Assembly (NCBI GenBank): GCA_921293015.1
Contig: OV121094.1
Span: forward strand, 39,988,054 to 40,052,053
Direction of reading: 5' to 3'
Source of the DNA: Phorcus lineatus
Taxonomy: Eukaryota; Mollusca; Gastropoda; Trochida; Trochidae
Length of the DNA stretch: 64,000 nt
The notes below the pieces were generated by a model. That model was not told where the DNA came from and made no database searches. It was given only the letters and a program-made list of their open reading frames with translations. The position numbers and the translations under genes are program-made. Positions 49,111-60,100 of this stretch are shown here, piece after piece (the first letter of the stretch is position 1; every line of letters begins with the position of its first letter).

Positions 49111-50511
49111 ATAACGAGATTTTTCCACTCTTTAATGATAAAATTTTTTGCTTAAATTAATGTCTTCAGCTAAAGATTTGTATAAGAAAAGTTGTCCAAA
49201 AACGGGCAACTACCCATGCAAAGCGTATGTTTAAATAATGATCAAGTTCATTTGAATATTTTTCTATTTCAGTGAACAGATATATCTTATACCGTGGAAC
49301 CCAGGATGTTTTAGCATAGAAATCACAATAGAAATCAATGCACAGTAATTTTTGAATTAACAGTAAAACTATTGTTTAATGAACAAGAAGGTATTTCTTC
49401 TTTTTATACCGTCATCTTCATAAAAAAATAACAGCTCCATAATTTTGTTAATGACATCAATCTATAACAAAACAATTCGCAATAATCAAAATTAAAAAAT
49501 AAAACGATATTCAATTTGCAATGTCACTTAGTATCATATCTATTCAAAGGACGTTCGCCGATTATTATTATCTGTATCCATGACTACAGAAATTAATTAT
49601 TGATTTAAATGGACATTACAGAAAACAAACTTCTGAATATATGTTACAAGTGAAACATCTGATATGTACATTTTCAAATGCTAGCAAATTAAATCAAATA
49701 CATGAACAATATATCAATTATTTCGAGTGACTAGACGAACTGATTTATGTTTATCACAAAGTTCAAAGCAAATGTTTTTGTATTCTTTGAATGAGAGAAG
49801 TCTCTTGTGAATGACTAGCAAGCTTACCATCAATCGATCACAAATCTAATTCTCCATTTTAATGTCATTCAGTTTTTTTTATCTAAAAAAGAAAGCTCTG
49901 TGTAATGTCTCGATTTCTTTTCACATATCTCGCTTCGTCAGACATGATCAAGGAGAAAATGTCATTTTTTAAGCCTTAAGTTACATGTTTCTTAACATTA
50001 CTTTCTTGATGCTTTCTCTGTTTTAGAAATCAACACTTCACCTCTGGGATCTGTTTTAAGACTCATTATAGCCCGATGCTTATTCCTTATTCCCCCATTA
50101 TACAATTGGTCTTTATTTTCTTACAAATATCCATATGTTGCCAAATATTCAGATAACCATCCTGCGAAGAAACACAATTGTGACAGATTCAAGAAACACA
50201 TTGCAGAAATATCTTATTGAAAAATGTAGCATTGTGGGAGACAACAAAATACCTACAGATACTTCGAGTTCTTCAATTTCGAATAGTTCGAGTATAAAGC
50301 GAAAAGACGGCTGAAGCAACAGTTGGCACTACCATTTTATTGTTTTGGGGGAAAAGGAGGATTTGATGATAAGCATTTTGCTAATTATGAAAAAAGTTTA
50401 CATTTCTTACAGCTCTCGATGCATCTAGAAAAAATTAAGACTGTCATATTTATCAATTTAATAAAATTAAGAAGACGTCATTGCCAGTAGGGAACTGTGA
50501 GTCACTTAAGA
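49111..50511. other. block C, AT-rich, no gene seen
   Basis: No defendable feature. Confidence 0.4.
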
Positions 50512-50667
50512 TTAAAGGGCCGCAGAGTATGTTACATATGATACAAATTAGAAAATAGTGCCCAAAATCCATCTCGTTGAAAGATCTTTACATAATTTTT
50601 CGTCAATTGTTTCGACCCCAAATAAGCCGTGAAATCTAGTAATCTAGAAATCTTAGTAATACAAGTG

Positions 50668-51546
50668 TGACAAGTGACAAGTGACAAGTTTATTTGCATT
50701 CGGGGCCACGTGACCCATATTGCTAATACAGAAAAAACTGCACACAGTGCGCATGTATCATTTTTAAACAGGCAGATTTCTTTTTAAATACAAAGATAAA
50801 GACTTAATGAGCTTTATATTAGTTGAGGATAACAACTGGTACATTTTAAGGTTTGATGGATTATCATAATAGTATACAGGTAAAAACTGCTTTCTACTTA
50901 CATTATAAAACGGACATATAAATAAAAAGTGAAATTCGTCCTCGATACAACCAAGCACACACTTCGTACATATTGCATTGGGGTTATCATAACGTTTATA
51001 TCGAAGTAACTGTACCTTCAATTTGTGAGAACCACAACGGAATTTACAATACATCCTCAACAAGTCCTTAGCAGAGAATAATTCAAGAACATATTTTTCA
51101 ACATTTAAAGCAGATTTAAAACCACTATAGTGTTTTAGAAACTGTGATCCTGAAACCTTACTATGCCAATTTTGAAATTGTATGTCATTACATCTTTGAA
51201 AGAACAAACTCTTAAAAACATTAATACTACCACATTGAGAAATCCATACGTTTGAAAAGCCGGTCAGAAATAAAAGCATTCGTACATGTGAGACCCAACA
51301 GTCCTTTCCCTGTTCATCAAACTGATTCATCATTTCATAAGATGCCCTTGGATATCGAGACCTTTCCATACGAATAATTCTACACCAATAACTTATGCAA
51401 CGGCTGTAGTAATGAACACACAAATAACTTCTACCTGTATCACCAAGGATTGCATTACTAGATATTCGTCTGGAAACTCCAAGACACCTCTTCAAAAAGT
51501 CAGTTTGAACCTTTTCTATTGACGGTAATGGTGTTTCCTGTGTCTA
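50668..51546 (-). mobile_element. 5'-truncated non-LTR retrotransposon (LINE)
   Basis: The element runs on the minus strand from a 5' truncation near 51,545 to a 3' end made of tandem CACTTGT units (GTGACAAGTGACAAGTGACA on the plus strand at 50,670). The 3' UTR is about 95 bp and contains GGGTCACGTGGCCCCGAATG. LINEs of several clades end in short tandem repeats instead of poly(A). A clear target-site duplication was not found. Confidence 0.8.
50764..51543 (-). CDS. C-terminal part of LINE ORF2 (reverse transcriptase-linked region)
   Basis: An open frame of about 259 codons, with no start of its own because of the truncation (the track starts it at the internal Met at 51,495). It begins PSIEKVQTDFLKRCLGVSRR, a phrase typical of the region behind the reverse transcriptase domain in LINE ORF2 proteins. 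It ends with a zinc-knuckle-like CTKC...EDEFHFLFICP (Cys, Cys, His, Cys spacing) about 60 residues before the stop. No reverse transcriptase catalytic block remains, so it cannot move itself. The frame is intact over its whole length, which points to a fairly recent insertion. Clade not assigned (CR1/jockey-like groups have comparable ends). Confidence 0.8.
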   Translation of the reverse strand, partial: TQETPLPSIEKVQTDFLKRCLGVSRRISSNAILGDTGRSYLCVHYYSRCISYWCRIIRMERSRYPRASYEMMNQFDEQGKDCWVSHVRMLLFLTGFSNVWISQCGSINVFKSLFFQRCNDIQFQNWHSKVSGSQFLKHYSGFKSALNVEKYVLELFSAKDLLRMYCKFRCGSHKLKVQLLRYKRYDNPNAICTKCVLGCIEDEFHFLFICPFYNVSRKQFLPVYYYDNPSNLKMYQLLSSTNIKLIKSLSLYLKRNLPV

Positions 51547-52371
51547 TAAATAGATCGACTTTATTATTTTATTGCGCAAAGCATTGTGGTCGTAGTTGGC
51601 TCCCATCCTTTAAACAAAGATAACCACGTTGGGACGGAAAAGAGAAGCAGGATACAGTTAAAACGACGATAGACCAGAAGGGAGACAAGTTGGTCAACAA
51701 TAAGAAAGACAAAACGGCGAAACAAATATTTGATTTATTTTAAAGTCAAACTCGCTTTCTTTGGGTTTGATTCGTTTTAATTTGGGCAGGTTACTTGACT
51801 ATTCATATTGAGCACGCCCATTGTACGTTGTTTTCATTTAATTACATCATGATCAATATGATGGCGAAGTAACTCATAAACGTTTTGATTTCCATAGAGC
51901 AAGGCGAGGTAATTAGCATATACCCATCTTATGACAACTAAATCTATTATAATTTCTCAGTCTTCGACGGAACAAGAATCTTTTAATTTGCATATGTACT
52001 GTGAATATGTTTAATATTAAATTAACAGCAACAACATCCTTTTTTGTTTTGCAAGTTTTTGTCACCTTTCTGTGTAAAAATTATGGTTTTTCTTTTCACG
52101 AATTTCATGTGTTTATAATATTTTAAGAAAAGAAATTGTATTTGTTTATTTGTTTTCACTAAAACCCGAGATACGTAGTACGAAGGAAAGGAAAATCCAC
52201 TTAATGACATCATAAGTCAGTAGCGCGCGCTACTCGTATGGGTGAAATATAATTACACCGACTTGTCTTGGTATATATACTATTTGTCACATATCATGTT
52301 GTAGCTGAAACAATTATCTACCAATTGATATAATTTTTAGGCGTTTTTGAAAAAATGGTGTATTAAAAACA
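51547..52371. other. right interior of the interrupted DNA element
   Basis: No gene is recognised. A 39-codon lysine-rich frame (51,624-51,743, plus) that begins PRWDGKEKQDTVKTT is not supported by splice sites. Confidence 0.4.
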
Positions 52372-52879
52372 CTAACATACATAGTGGCCCTTTAGGGACT
52401 CTTAGGTCATCGTTTTGAAACGATTTGATATATGTTGTTTTTTTATATTCCGAAAACCCACCCATTAGTTCTTTTATTTCGTGTATAGTTAAAGAAAGAG
52501 GATGTCAGTATCAAAGTGTTGTTATCAAAAAGAGTAGATTTGTGTAGACACAAAATATTTCCGGATTTTTAAAAATACGGTATTGTCATTGATTAGCTTT
52601 TTTCTTATTTATTTACCAACAATTTTATAATTTCAGAGCACCTTGGCAATCTTTTATAATATTTCAAACAAAAACAAATAAAAGATAGAAAGCACAGAGA
52701 AAAATCGTTACTAGACACTTTGCTGATTAGAGCAAAAACTGCAAAATACAACATAGGAGGAAATTGGATTTGTTTTTAACGACCTCGACCCAACAGGCCT
52801 TTTGAATTAAAAAAACAGTTTATCAAAGGATATAACCATCGTTTGTTATTTTTGCGCGGTTTTAAAAATGTTATCAATG

Positions 52880-53450
52880 AATCTAGACAGTGTGTTAAGG
52901 TCACGAAAATCCACACACATGCGCAGACGTCCATCTTTCTTCTTGACAAGCACTACATTCGATGCCCAATGACTATACGACTTCCGGATGACTCATGAGA
53001 ATAACAAACACTGTAGATGTTTCCTAACACCGTAGATTGCTGGAGTAATACGTCTATGTTTCTGTTTGAAGGGAACTTCATCCACGTGGTCTATCCTATG
53101 CCATACCATGTTGCTGTAGCCAATGTTTTCATCTTCCTTTAAAGATGTCAATGAATCTCTTAATGGCATGATGTCCTTGATGAAGTTCTTCCTGACTGAG
53201 GTCAGCAACGTCTAAGTCCACTTGGTTTGTAATGTCAGGTCTGCAGTAGGCGGTTCAGGGATATATACTGGCTGTATCTCGCACACTAGTGCTCTTGTTG
53301 GAACTAGCATGGTCCTAGTGTCACATTAGACACATGTACATCAAACGTAGTTTGATCCTGGCAGTTGTTAGTGACGATGGATGGAGCTATATCTAAATCC
53401 TGAGGAAGACGTGAGCCGATTGTTGACTGAAGCAAATCTGTCTGTCACAC
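52880..53450 (-). pseudogene. Ty3-type retrotransposon pol fragment (broken)
   Basis: The minus strand, from about 53,450 down, shows pieces of a Ty3-like polyprotein: the end of the protease region and linker (LPQDLDIAP, NCQDQTTFDVHVSNVTLG), an acidic linker (VDLDVADLSQEELHQG), then NIGYSNMVWHRIDHVDEVPF and KQKHRRITPAIYGV, RKHLQ, and finally the start of reverse transcriptase, YSHWASNVVLVKKKDGRL followed by RMCVDFRDLN. At least three frameshifts and internal stops break it. The catalytic YxDD block and everything beyond are missing; the homology stops at about 52,880, which is also where blocks B and C cease to align. No LTR was found. Confidence 0.85.
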
Positions 53451-55342
53451 TTATGTCTCTCAATTTAACGAGGAAATAATATTATGACTCAAGTTTATTG
53501 AAAAGTTGTACTTAAGAGCTTCCAACTTTATGTGAAACATCTTTGCAAACACAAGCTGATCAAAAGTGTTCATTTCACTGTAGGGTGATATAAGCAGCAG
53601 TTATCCAATAATAAAATAATTGTAGATAGTGTCAAACTGTTATCACTTGTGATTTCCACACAAACAGAAGGCTAGCCTACCCACACTTGTAACAAGCAAT
53701 ATGTTTCCATTATCCCGTATAGAGCTCTTCATTTGTTAATTTATTAACAAAAACGCAGATTTTGGGCATCTGGTGTACGAATTCTCTAGATAAGAACCCC
53801 TGGGATTACAAGTGTAAAATATTGGAACATCAAGGCCTGGGTGGCCGAGGATTGCGAAAGGCCATCACAGGCACTACTGAAATTTAGTTATTAAACCAAT
53901 TGATGGTTCGAGAGGCGACAACGGCTGTAAACATAGTTTGTATTCAGTAATGCTTTTAGGGTTGGTTTAAAAGCCTTAAGAAAAATCTAATAAGCATCTG
54001 AAACAGTATTGATGCAAGACGAATTTGGATTAAACATCAGAGATATCACTTGTGATATCCTTTAGGCATTAAACATTTGCAAATAATTCTCTTTTTGCAA
54101 TCTGATTTGAAATGTAATTTTCATTACAAGATGTCATACAGTAAGGTTTAAAGATGTTTTGCTGAAAGTTCTAGTATTATTAAGGTAAAGCTTGAGTATT
54201 TTTTGGCAGAGTCGCTTCATCCAATCAGTCGAGGTTTATCCAATTACACCACACCTGGACACTGTTTGTTTCACACTTGAATTTATCAAGGACGCAATCT
54301 GAGAAAAACATTCAGCTGACAATGAATTACCTCAAGTGTGGTGTGATCGAATTCCACTCGAGTGGTTTGATGAAGTTGCCTTCTACCACCCCAGTTTCTG
54401 AAAGAGCATATATAAATATATATTACTTTTGAATCCTTTTCCTTTCTCAACTTAATTTTCTATTAATACGTTTTCTGTATTTCCAGCACAAAATTTGGCC
54501 CGATATGTAACAGTGGGTACAAGGCAAATATGTTTTTGAACTTGTGTAAGCATCCATGAATGTGAATGTTTAGCCAGGCAGCTTTGTAGAAATTTCAGAT
54601 TGACTGAGGTAGTGATGTAGAAACGACCAAAACTCGAGAGATATTTATAAGTGAATCGAAATCAATACGCAGATTTATGCGAGGTTATGTTGCTTATTAA
54701 GAAGTTATTGAGGAAGAATCGAAAAGTGTTCCTTTAAAGTGTAGACAGAGAGGCCAAGAGAAGTAATGAATTTCCATTGAATCGAATGATAAATTACAAA
54801 GGTCAACTGTCTGTGCAATGCAGGAAGAAAGATGCCTTCTTTTCGAAAAGGAGATTAACGTTATATTCTTATACTCCCTAATACGTCCACAACGAAGGAC
54901 TCGTATATTGGTGTATGCTGTTAAAGCAGTCTGTGGTGTTCGAACATTAATCTGCATATTAAGTCTTGTTATTGACACTTTCAATTGTAAAGGAAATTTA
55001 TAGAAAAACATTTTGAAATAAAAACAAATAAAAGTTTGACCTGTTTTTAGAGATTTCATTTCATAATGAACATAGAAAAACTCATAGATCTTTTGCAAAA
55101 TTATATTGATGCACCTGTCGGTGTTTTACAGTAGCTTTTATTTTATGGACCTACCTTATTTTCTCTTATATATCACAAAAACAAAATGGAATGAAATAAC
55201 CTGAACACCAACACAAAATAGTATCCATCTTTAAATTGGAATATCATAAAACGGTATATGCTCAGAGAAACGATAAGGTGAAAATAATTATCAAAAAATA
55301 TCGTAACCATTACTAAAAGAAATATAACCGACTTCCTTTCTA
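53451..55342. other. no gene recognised
   Basis: A 133-codon minus-strand frame (54,697-55,098) has low-complexity ends and no recognisable domain. A tRNA-Ser/Leu-like TGGCCGAGG at 53,840 does not form a full tRNA. Inverted pieces ACACCACAC / GTGTGGTGT at 54,246 and 54,336 are short. Confidence 0.4.
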
Positions 55343-56387
55343 AACTAACGGGTAAAAGAAACGATACCAGGCATAATTGTATAATAAATGACAAAAACTA
55401 AAAGATGCACTATCTATTTTATTTCTGTTTTGAAAACAGATGAATAGCCTATCAGACAACCAACATTTGATGTGTTTGCGGTAAAACAATGTGTTTGCGA
55501 TGCAAACAAGTAAAGCCTCCTAAAGTGCAAGCATAGAATTGTCCTGAATTCGATAAGCAACTCAGAATGGAAAAGTCACATCAACATGTTTGTCAGTATC
55601 GGGCCTCGATGCATCCCCGAACTCGACGTCGTGCTGAGAATATCAGACGTAAGACGACACGGCCTGGTATACTCTGCAATTCCTCCCTAAGGGTTTGGGC
55701 AAGCTCTTGGCGATTTCCTGGAACAACAGCTCTTGACCTGACTTGACGTCCCAAATGGTCCCATAAGTGTTCGATAAGTGACAAGTCAGGTGATCTGGCA
55801 GGCCATGGCAACACGTTGACGTTGTTCCTCGTTTTGGTCTGTAGGCGAAGATACAATGCTGTCTGAGACGTCTAGCCACTGTTCTTCGACTGACAGCATG
55901 TCCAAGCCCAGTGGCCGCTGATTCTGTCACTGTCAGGAACCGGTTCCTCAGATGAAGAATTCTTAAATGGCGGTTGTAAAGCGGGGTCTTCCACTCCTCA
56001 GCAAGTCCACTGTCCTCCCCGTCTGCCTGTAGCGTCTCATCAGCCTGGTGATGGTAATACGGCTGCAGCCCAGGGTTGTAGCTACGTGTGCATGCGTTGC
56101 ACCCATCTGCACCATTCCGTCGGCTATCTCTCTTTCTTCTGGCAATACTCTGATCCGACACATCTTTTATATCCAAATAATGCGCGTACAACACATTATT
56201 TTGATCCAACAAATTCACGCTGTAATACAGTTTTCCGGGAACGGATCGCTAAACCACAAAAAATTTCGTGATTCATATCACTACTGTAATAAGAACATCA
56301 TTTCCATGTCGAGTTTTTAACATTTCACCGCTTTCTTAACAAAATATTCTATCTTGCAATTTGGTATCGTTTCTTTGCCCGTTAGTT
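55343..56387 (-). mobile_element. internally deleted Tc1-type DNA transposon
   Basis: Terminal inverted repeats of about 26 bp: AACTAACGGGTAAAAGAAAC... at 55,343-55,369 and its inverse ending ...TTTGCCCGTTAGTT at 56,362-56,387, with one base length difference and one substitution. The element is about 1.05 kb, against about 1.6 kb for complete Tc1 elements, because the middle of the transposase is gone. Flanking TA dinucleotides are plausible but not exact. Confidence 0.8.
55594..56163 (-). pseudogene. Tc1-type transposase with central deletion and frameshifts
   Basis: N-terminal part 56,163-55,963: RVLPEEREIADGMVQMGATH and then ATTLGCSRITITRLMRRYRQ, a paired-like helix-turn-helix, and the GRPR linker (RSGRPRF). 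A frameshift leads to HLRILHLRNRFLTVTESAAT and SRRTVARRLRQH (second helix-turn-helix). At YRPKRG the sequence jumps to NNVNVLPWPARSPDLSLIEH-LWD, the C-terminal catalytic segment with the third acidic residue. About 120 residues, containing the first two catalytic aspartates, are therefore missing. The reading ends with RRRVRGCIEARY and a stop. The protein cannot catalyse transposition; the DNA could be moved only by a partner. Confidence 0.88.
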
Positions 56388-57069
56388 AATAATCATTGAT
56401 AACTGAAGGCTTATTTTGAAAAGAATATTTGGAACAGCAAGCTTAAACGGTGCAGCATGATTGATAGCGTATCACTGGTTCTTTCGGAAAATTGGGTATG
56501 ATAACTGAGACATTTAAAACTAAAAAAAATACTTTTTGCAATGTTTAATTAAAAGTGACAAAATGTAACAAATGCAATATTCGGGAACTTGCTTTAGTGG
56601 CATAGATAATTGAATAAGGTATCTCAACTATATATTCTTCCTTATCTAAGAAAACTCCCAATGAGTCGTACGCATGAAAACAAATAATTCATAATTGATG
56701 GCAACGATAGAGAAAACTGGAATCCTTTAATAAAAAAGCCAATTAGTCGAAATGGTGTGTTATGGCTTGTGTTTTTAAACTTGTTTTTGCTTGTTATTTC
56801 CACCTTCACAAAAACAATGTTCACATTATTCTAATGTTTCAGGAGAACGAGATTTATGTTTTGGCTGCCAATTATCAGGCTTTTGACGTTCTAAAAGAGA
56901 CAAAAACATCTGTTAGTAAATCAAAATAGGGAACAGAGACAACGGTAGAAATGTTTTAACTAAAACAAGAATTGTTGCTCAAGTCCGAAAACAAATATAT
57001 AAAACATTCAAAATATTTCTAAATTGTAATTATTTTGTAACATCTTGAAGGATGGTGTCACGAAAACCA
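56388..57069. other. AT-rich, no gene seen
   Basis: No defendable feature. Confidence 0.4.
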
Positions 57070-57126
57070 TTCATCCTGTCTCAGGGTGGAGTGTCAACTG
57101 TACGTCTTACCCTGAGACAGGATGGA
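57070..57126. other. hairpin with 16-bp perfect stem and 21-base loop
   Basis: CATCCTGTCTCAGGGT (57,072-57,087) pairs perfectly with ACCCTGAGACAGGATG (57,109-57,124). A further CTCAGGGTAAATG follows at 57,132. Much more GC-rich than the surrounding 500 bp. It could be a small fold-back repeat or a hairpin RNA; too short a stem for a typical microRNA precursor. Confidence 0.6.
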
Positions 57127-60100
57127 AATGCACTCAGGGTAAATGTTTCTGTTTTATTTCAAATAGCTTCCAGTGCATCTCAATGTGTTGGTTGATTTAA
57201 ATTTACCCTCATATTGTAGCCTGATCATTTAATATTATAATATCAACTGTTCGCATCCATTTAAGTTTCCGAAATTATGTTCTGTTTTACGCAAGTCTTA
57301 AAACCAAATGAATCAGTGGTAGTCCAATAACTTTATCAAACTTGATATGAAAAATTAATGATGGTATAAAACTTGTTATTCAATTAAATGTTTTTGGAAC
57401 ATCCAATTTTATAGCAAAATTGTATTTCAATTCTAATTCAATTATAAATACAATGTTTGGTTAAAGGTTTCACGCGGACACATAGCAATTAACGAGTGAT
57501 TACTTGACAAACAATGTAATGATGCTCTTTATGAGTGTTTTCATAGTATGAGTTATTTTTTAGGATTTGTTTTACGTCCATGCTTAATTTCTGTCAATGA
57601 CTTCATAGTTTTGAGTCGAAAATCTCAATGTGTCTATTTATTAGTAAACTATGTGTCAAAGTTAGGTTACTGTCTTACTAGTCAACAGATTATAGTTGAC
57701 AGCTGTTAATATGTTTATTGTGGATTACTACTTGTTGCTCTTCACTATCATCCAGCTTTTTCTAATCATGTGACAGGGGAAAGTCAATATTTTCACTGGT
57801 GGCACAGCCATGAGTGAAATTATAGGCTTAACACTGCAAAGATAAGTGATATCCCATTTAAAAGCAAAAATATTCCGGCCATTTAGTATATTATTCTGAG
57901 GCCGAAAATGTGCTTCACTTGAGGGGTTACTTGCGACGTCGCAAGCAATGGCAATGACGATGCTTGGTGCGTCAATTGTAGAAGTGAGGTATAGGTATAT
58001 ACACTTGACATCATCCCCTCTGTAATATATGTGATGATATCGTGATACAACATTTCAGTGATTGGAACACTTTTCTATATTTAGTCTCTAAATTCTCAGC
58101 TAGTAATAAAATGTTTTCTACATGTTGATTTCAAATCAAAATTGATTTATCTTCTTTAGTCAGTTTGCACAAATTCATTTTGCTACACTATCAGTTTTAT
58201 CTTACCATTTTTTCATATAATTTTGCATACATTTTCTCTTCAGTTTTCTTTAAAATTCAGAAAACTTCTTTCTTAACTGTTCCTTTAAAGTACACAACAT
58301 ACCACTTGGATGCAAACTAAAGGCAAATGATATTTGTTTTTAGAATTTGAAGAGCATATAGTAGAAACCTTGAAATCAATCTTTTCACACATTTGTTACA
58401 AATCAAATTAATGATTTCCTTAGATTTAAAAGGCAGATAAATTGATTGATAAAAACCTCTAATAATCAAATCAATTTCAATTTCATGTTTAAATGGTTGC
58501 TAGTGTTACGTTCCCTGTCCCCTTCCTTAATCTAAACTTAAGTCAATTACGGCTGAAAATAAATTATGTCTCGTATGTTTCTGAACTCAATATTCAATTA
58601 ATGAATGAAAAAGGAATTCTTCCCTTGACCATCACTTGAATTTTTTTCAAACTTATTCCTTTTGATCAATCCTATAAATTTTTACCAGCTTCGGAGCAGC
58701 TGATAGAAAATCTAATTGATTAAGTTGTATCAAGGTCAACAGAAAAGGCCTAAACGTGTCAGTTTTCAATAATTTCACAATTGGAATGCAGTGACTCTTA
58801 AATCAGCCATTTCTACATGTAACTTAATTTACTCTGATGTTACATCAACTTAGCAAATTGTTTCGTAATGATTTAGAATTACAAAAGTTTAAAATTCATA
58901 TTCCCTGTTTGTGAAACCGTTTCTCAAAATGTGCAAGGGATGCGGTTCATAAGAGTAATTCAGTATCTATAAATCGGCTATTTACAAAGCACACCTGGGA
59001 ACTGTAAGTATGCTACAGCAATGGCTCGGGTTCCATTTCAATTCATAGACATGATTTCAACTCAAGAATATTCAATTAATGAATTATGATTAATGATATA
59101 TAATATAAATGTATGACATATAATATACAATTATACATATGTATTGACAGTAGCTCAGGCCACATGGCCAATGGTACAGTTGTAATATAAAAGGTATTAT
59201 TGTTGTCACATGACCGTATTACAATGCTCTCAATTTGAATAGTTTACACATGTATATGGAGGTTAATCGTATTATATTTACATCCTCCGTGTTAGATATT
59301 TGGTGCAATGTCAATCTGCATCTAAATTGTGTTTGATGGACAGAAGGTATTCAGTATGGAGTGAAGCATATTTATAACTCTCAAAGATGACATGAAATTC
59401 ATTGACAACAACATTATGGTCACAGTATAAACAGAAAGAATCTGTATCGGAAATAACATTAGTGTTCTTCTTACATTGATGATTAACTTAAAATCCTGGA
59501 GAGATATGCGAAATTTGAAATAATGTGACAAATATGATGAGGTTTCATTATTCACTCGCAGGTTTGTTCATAGATATCAACTAAACGCCTTCTAAAATCA
59601 GATATAGACATATTGCCATCGCAAACATCTTGCATGGTCCACTCTTAACTATAACCACTACTAAATAACATCTCACGAACATTAGAAACTCACTTCACTT
59701 TACAATTTTTCGTCTTGTAATTTAAGCATTTCATATAAATGTAATGGGATACGGGAATAATTCATCCTAATAAGCTTTATCAACTACTCTATGAAATGAA
59801 TATCACATATATTGGTAAAAACACAATTTTGAAAAGTAATTTAGATGAATTGATTATCGAAGACTTCATGATCCTATTGCACCGATTGAGTTCAACTCTC
59901 CAATTTCTGTTAATAATTAAGTGGTCAATCAATTCAGAAACGAAAAGGTTTTGAAAATAGTACCTCCAAAGCTGAAATTGGATTTTAAAATGCCATTGGC
60001 CGGTGAATTATTCAAAACAGTCAAGAAAGAGATAGAGTAATTTGTTTTCACGAGATGGAGACTTTTAGACACACATCTGAGGTAAATCACCAAAGAGACA

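Larger units (their letters stand above)
50512..52396. mobile_element. inverted-repeat DNA element interrupted by a LINE
   Basis: TTAAAGGGCCGCAGAGTATG (50,512) faces CATACATAGTGGCCCTTTAG (52,377-52,396). The ends resemble those of the element at 3,422-3,879. Subtracting the LINE (about 880 bp) leaves about 1 kb without transposase. The pairing of these two ends into one element is inference. Confidence 0.45.
35990..52870. repeat. segmental duplication block C
   Basis: Directly repeated relative to B (and its first part to A); anchors are listed under B. It contains an inverted sub-segment (40,868-41,550), later insertions (the poly(A) insert at 40,801; the DNA element with a LINE at 50,512-52,396) and a unique CpG-richer patch at 43,960-44,210. 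Its right end coincides with the Ty3-type fragment. Confidence 0.7.

Noticed and set aside
51624-51743. Lysine-rich 39-codon frame starting PRWDGKEKQDTV, faintly like a lipid-binding protein C-terminal exon
   Set aside because: Starts right after a stop without a convincing acceptor in phase, similarity limited to WDGKE; lies within a mobile-element interior.
53825-53930. tRNA-Ser/Leu-like TGGCCGAGG with a later GGTTCGAG
   Set aside because: The spacing is about 100 bases, no acceptor stem or anticodon arm can be drawn; probably an old SINE piece or chance.
54697-55098. 133-codon open frame, minus strand
   Set aside because: No recognisable domain, no splice context, low-complexity Phe/Tyr/Lys ends; chance is more likely.
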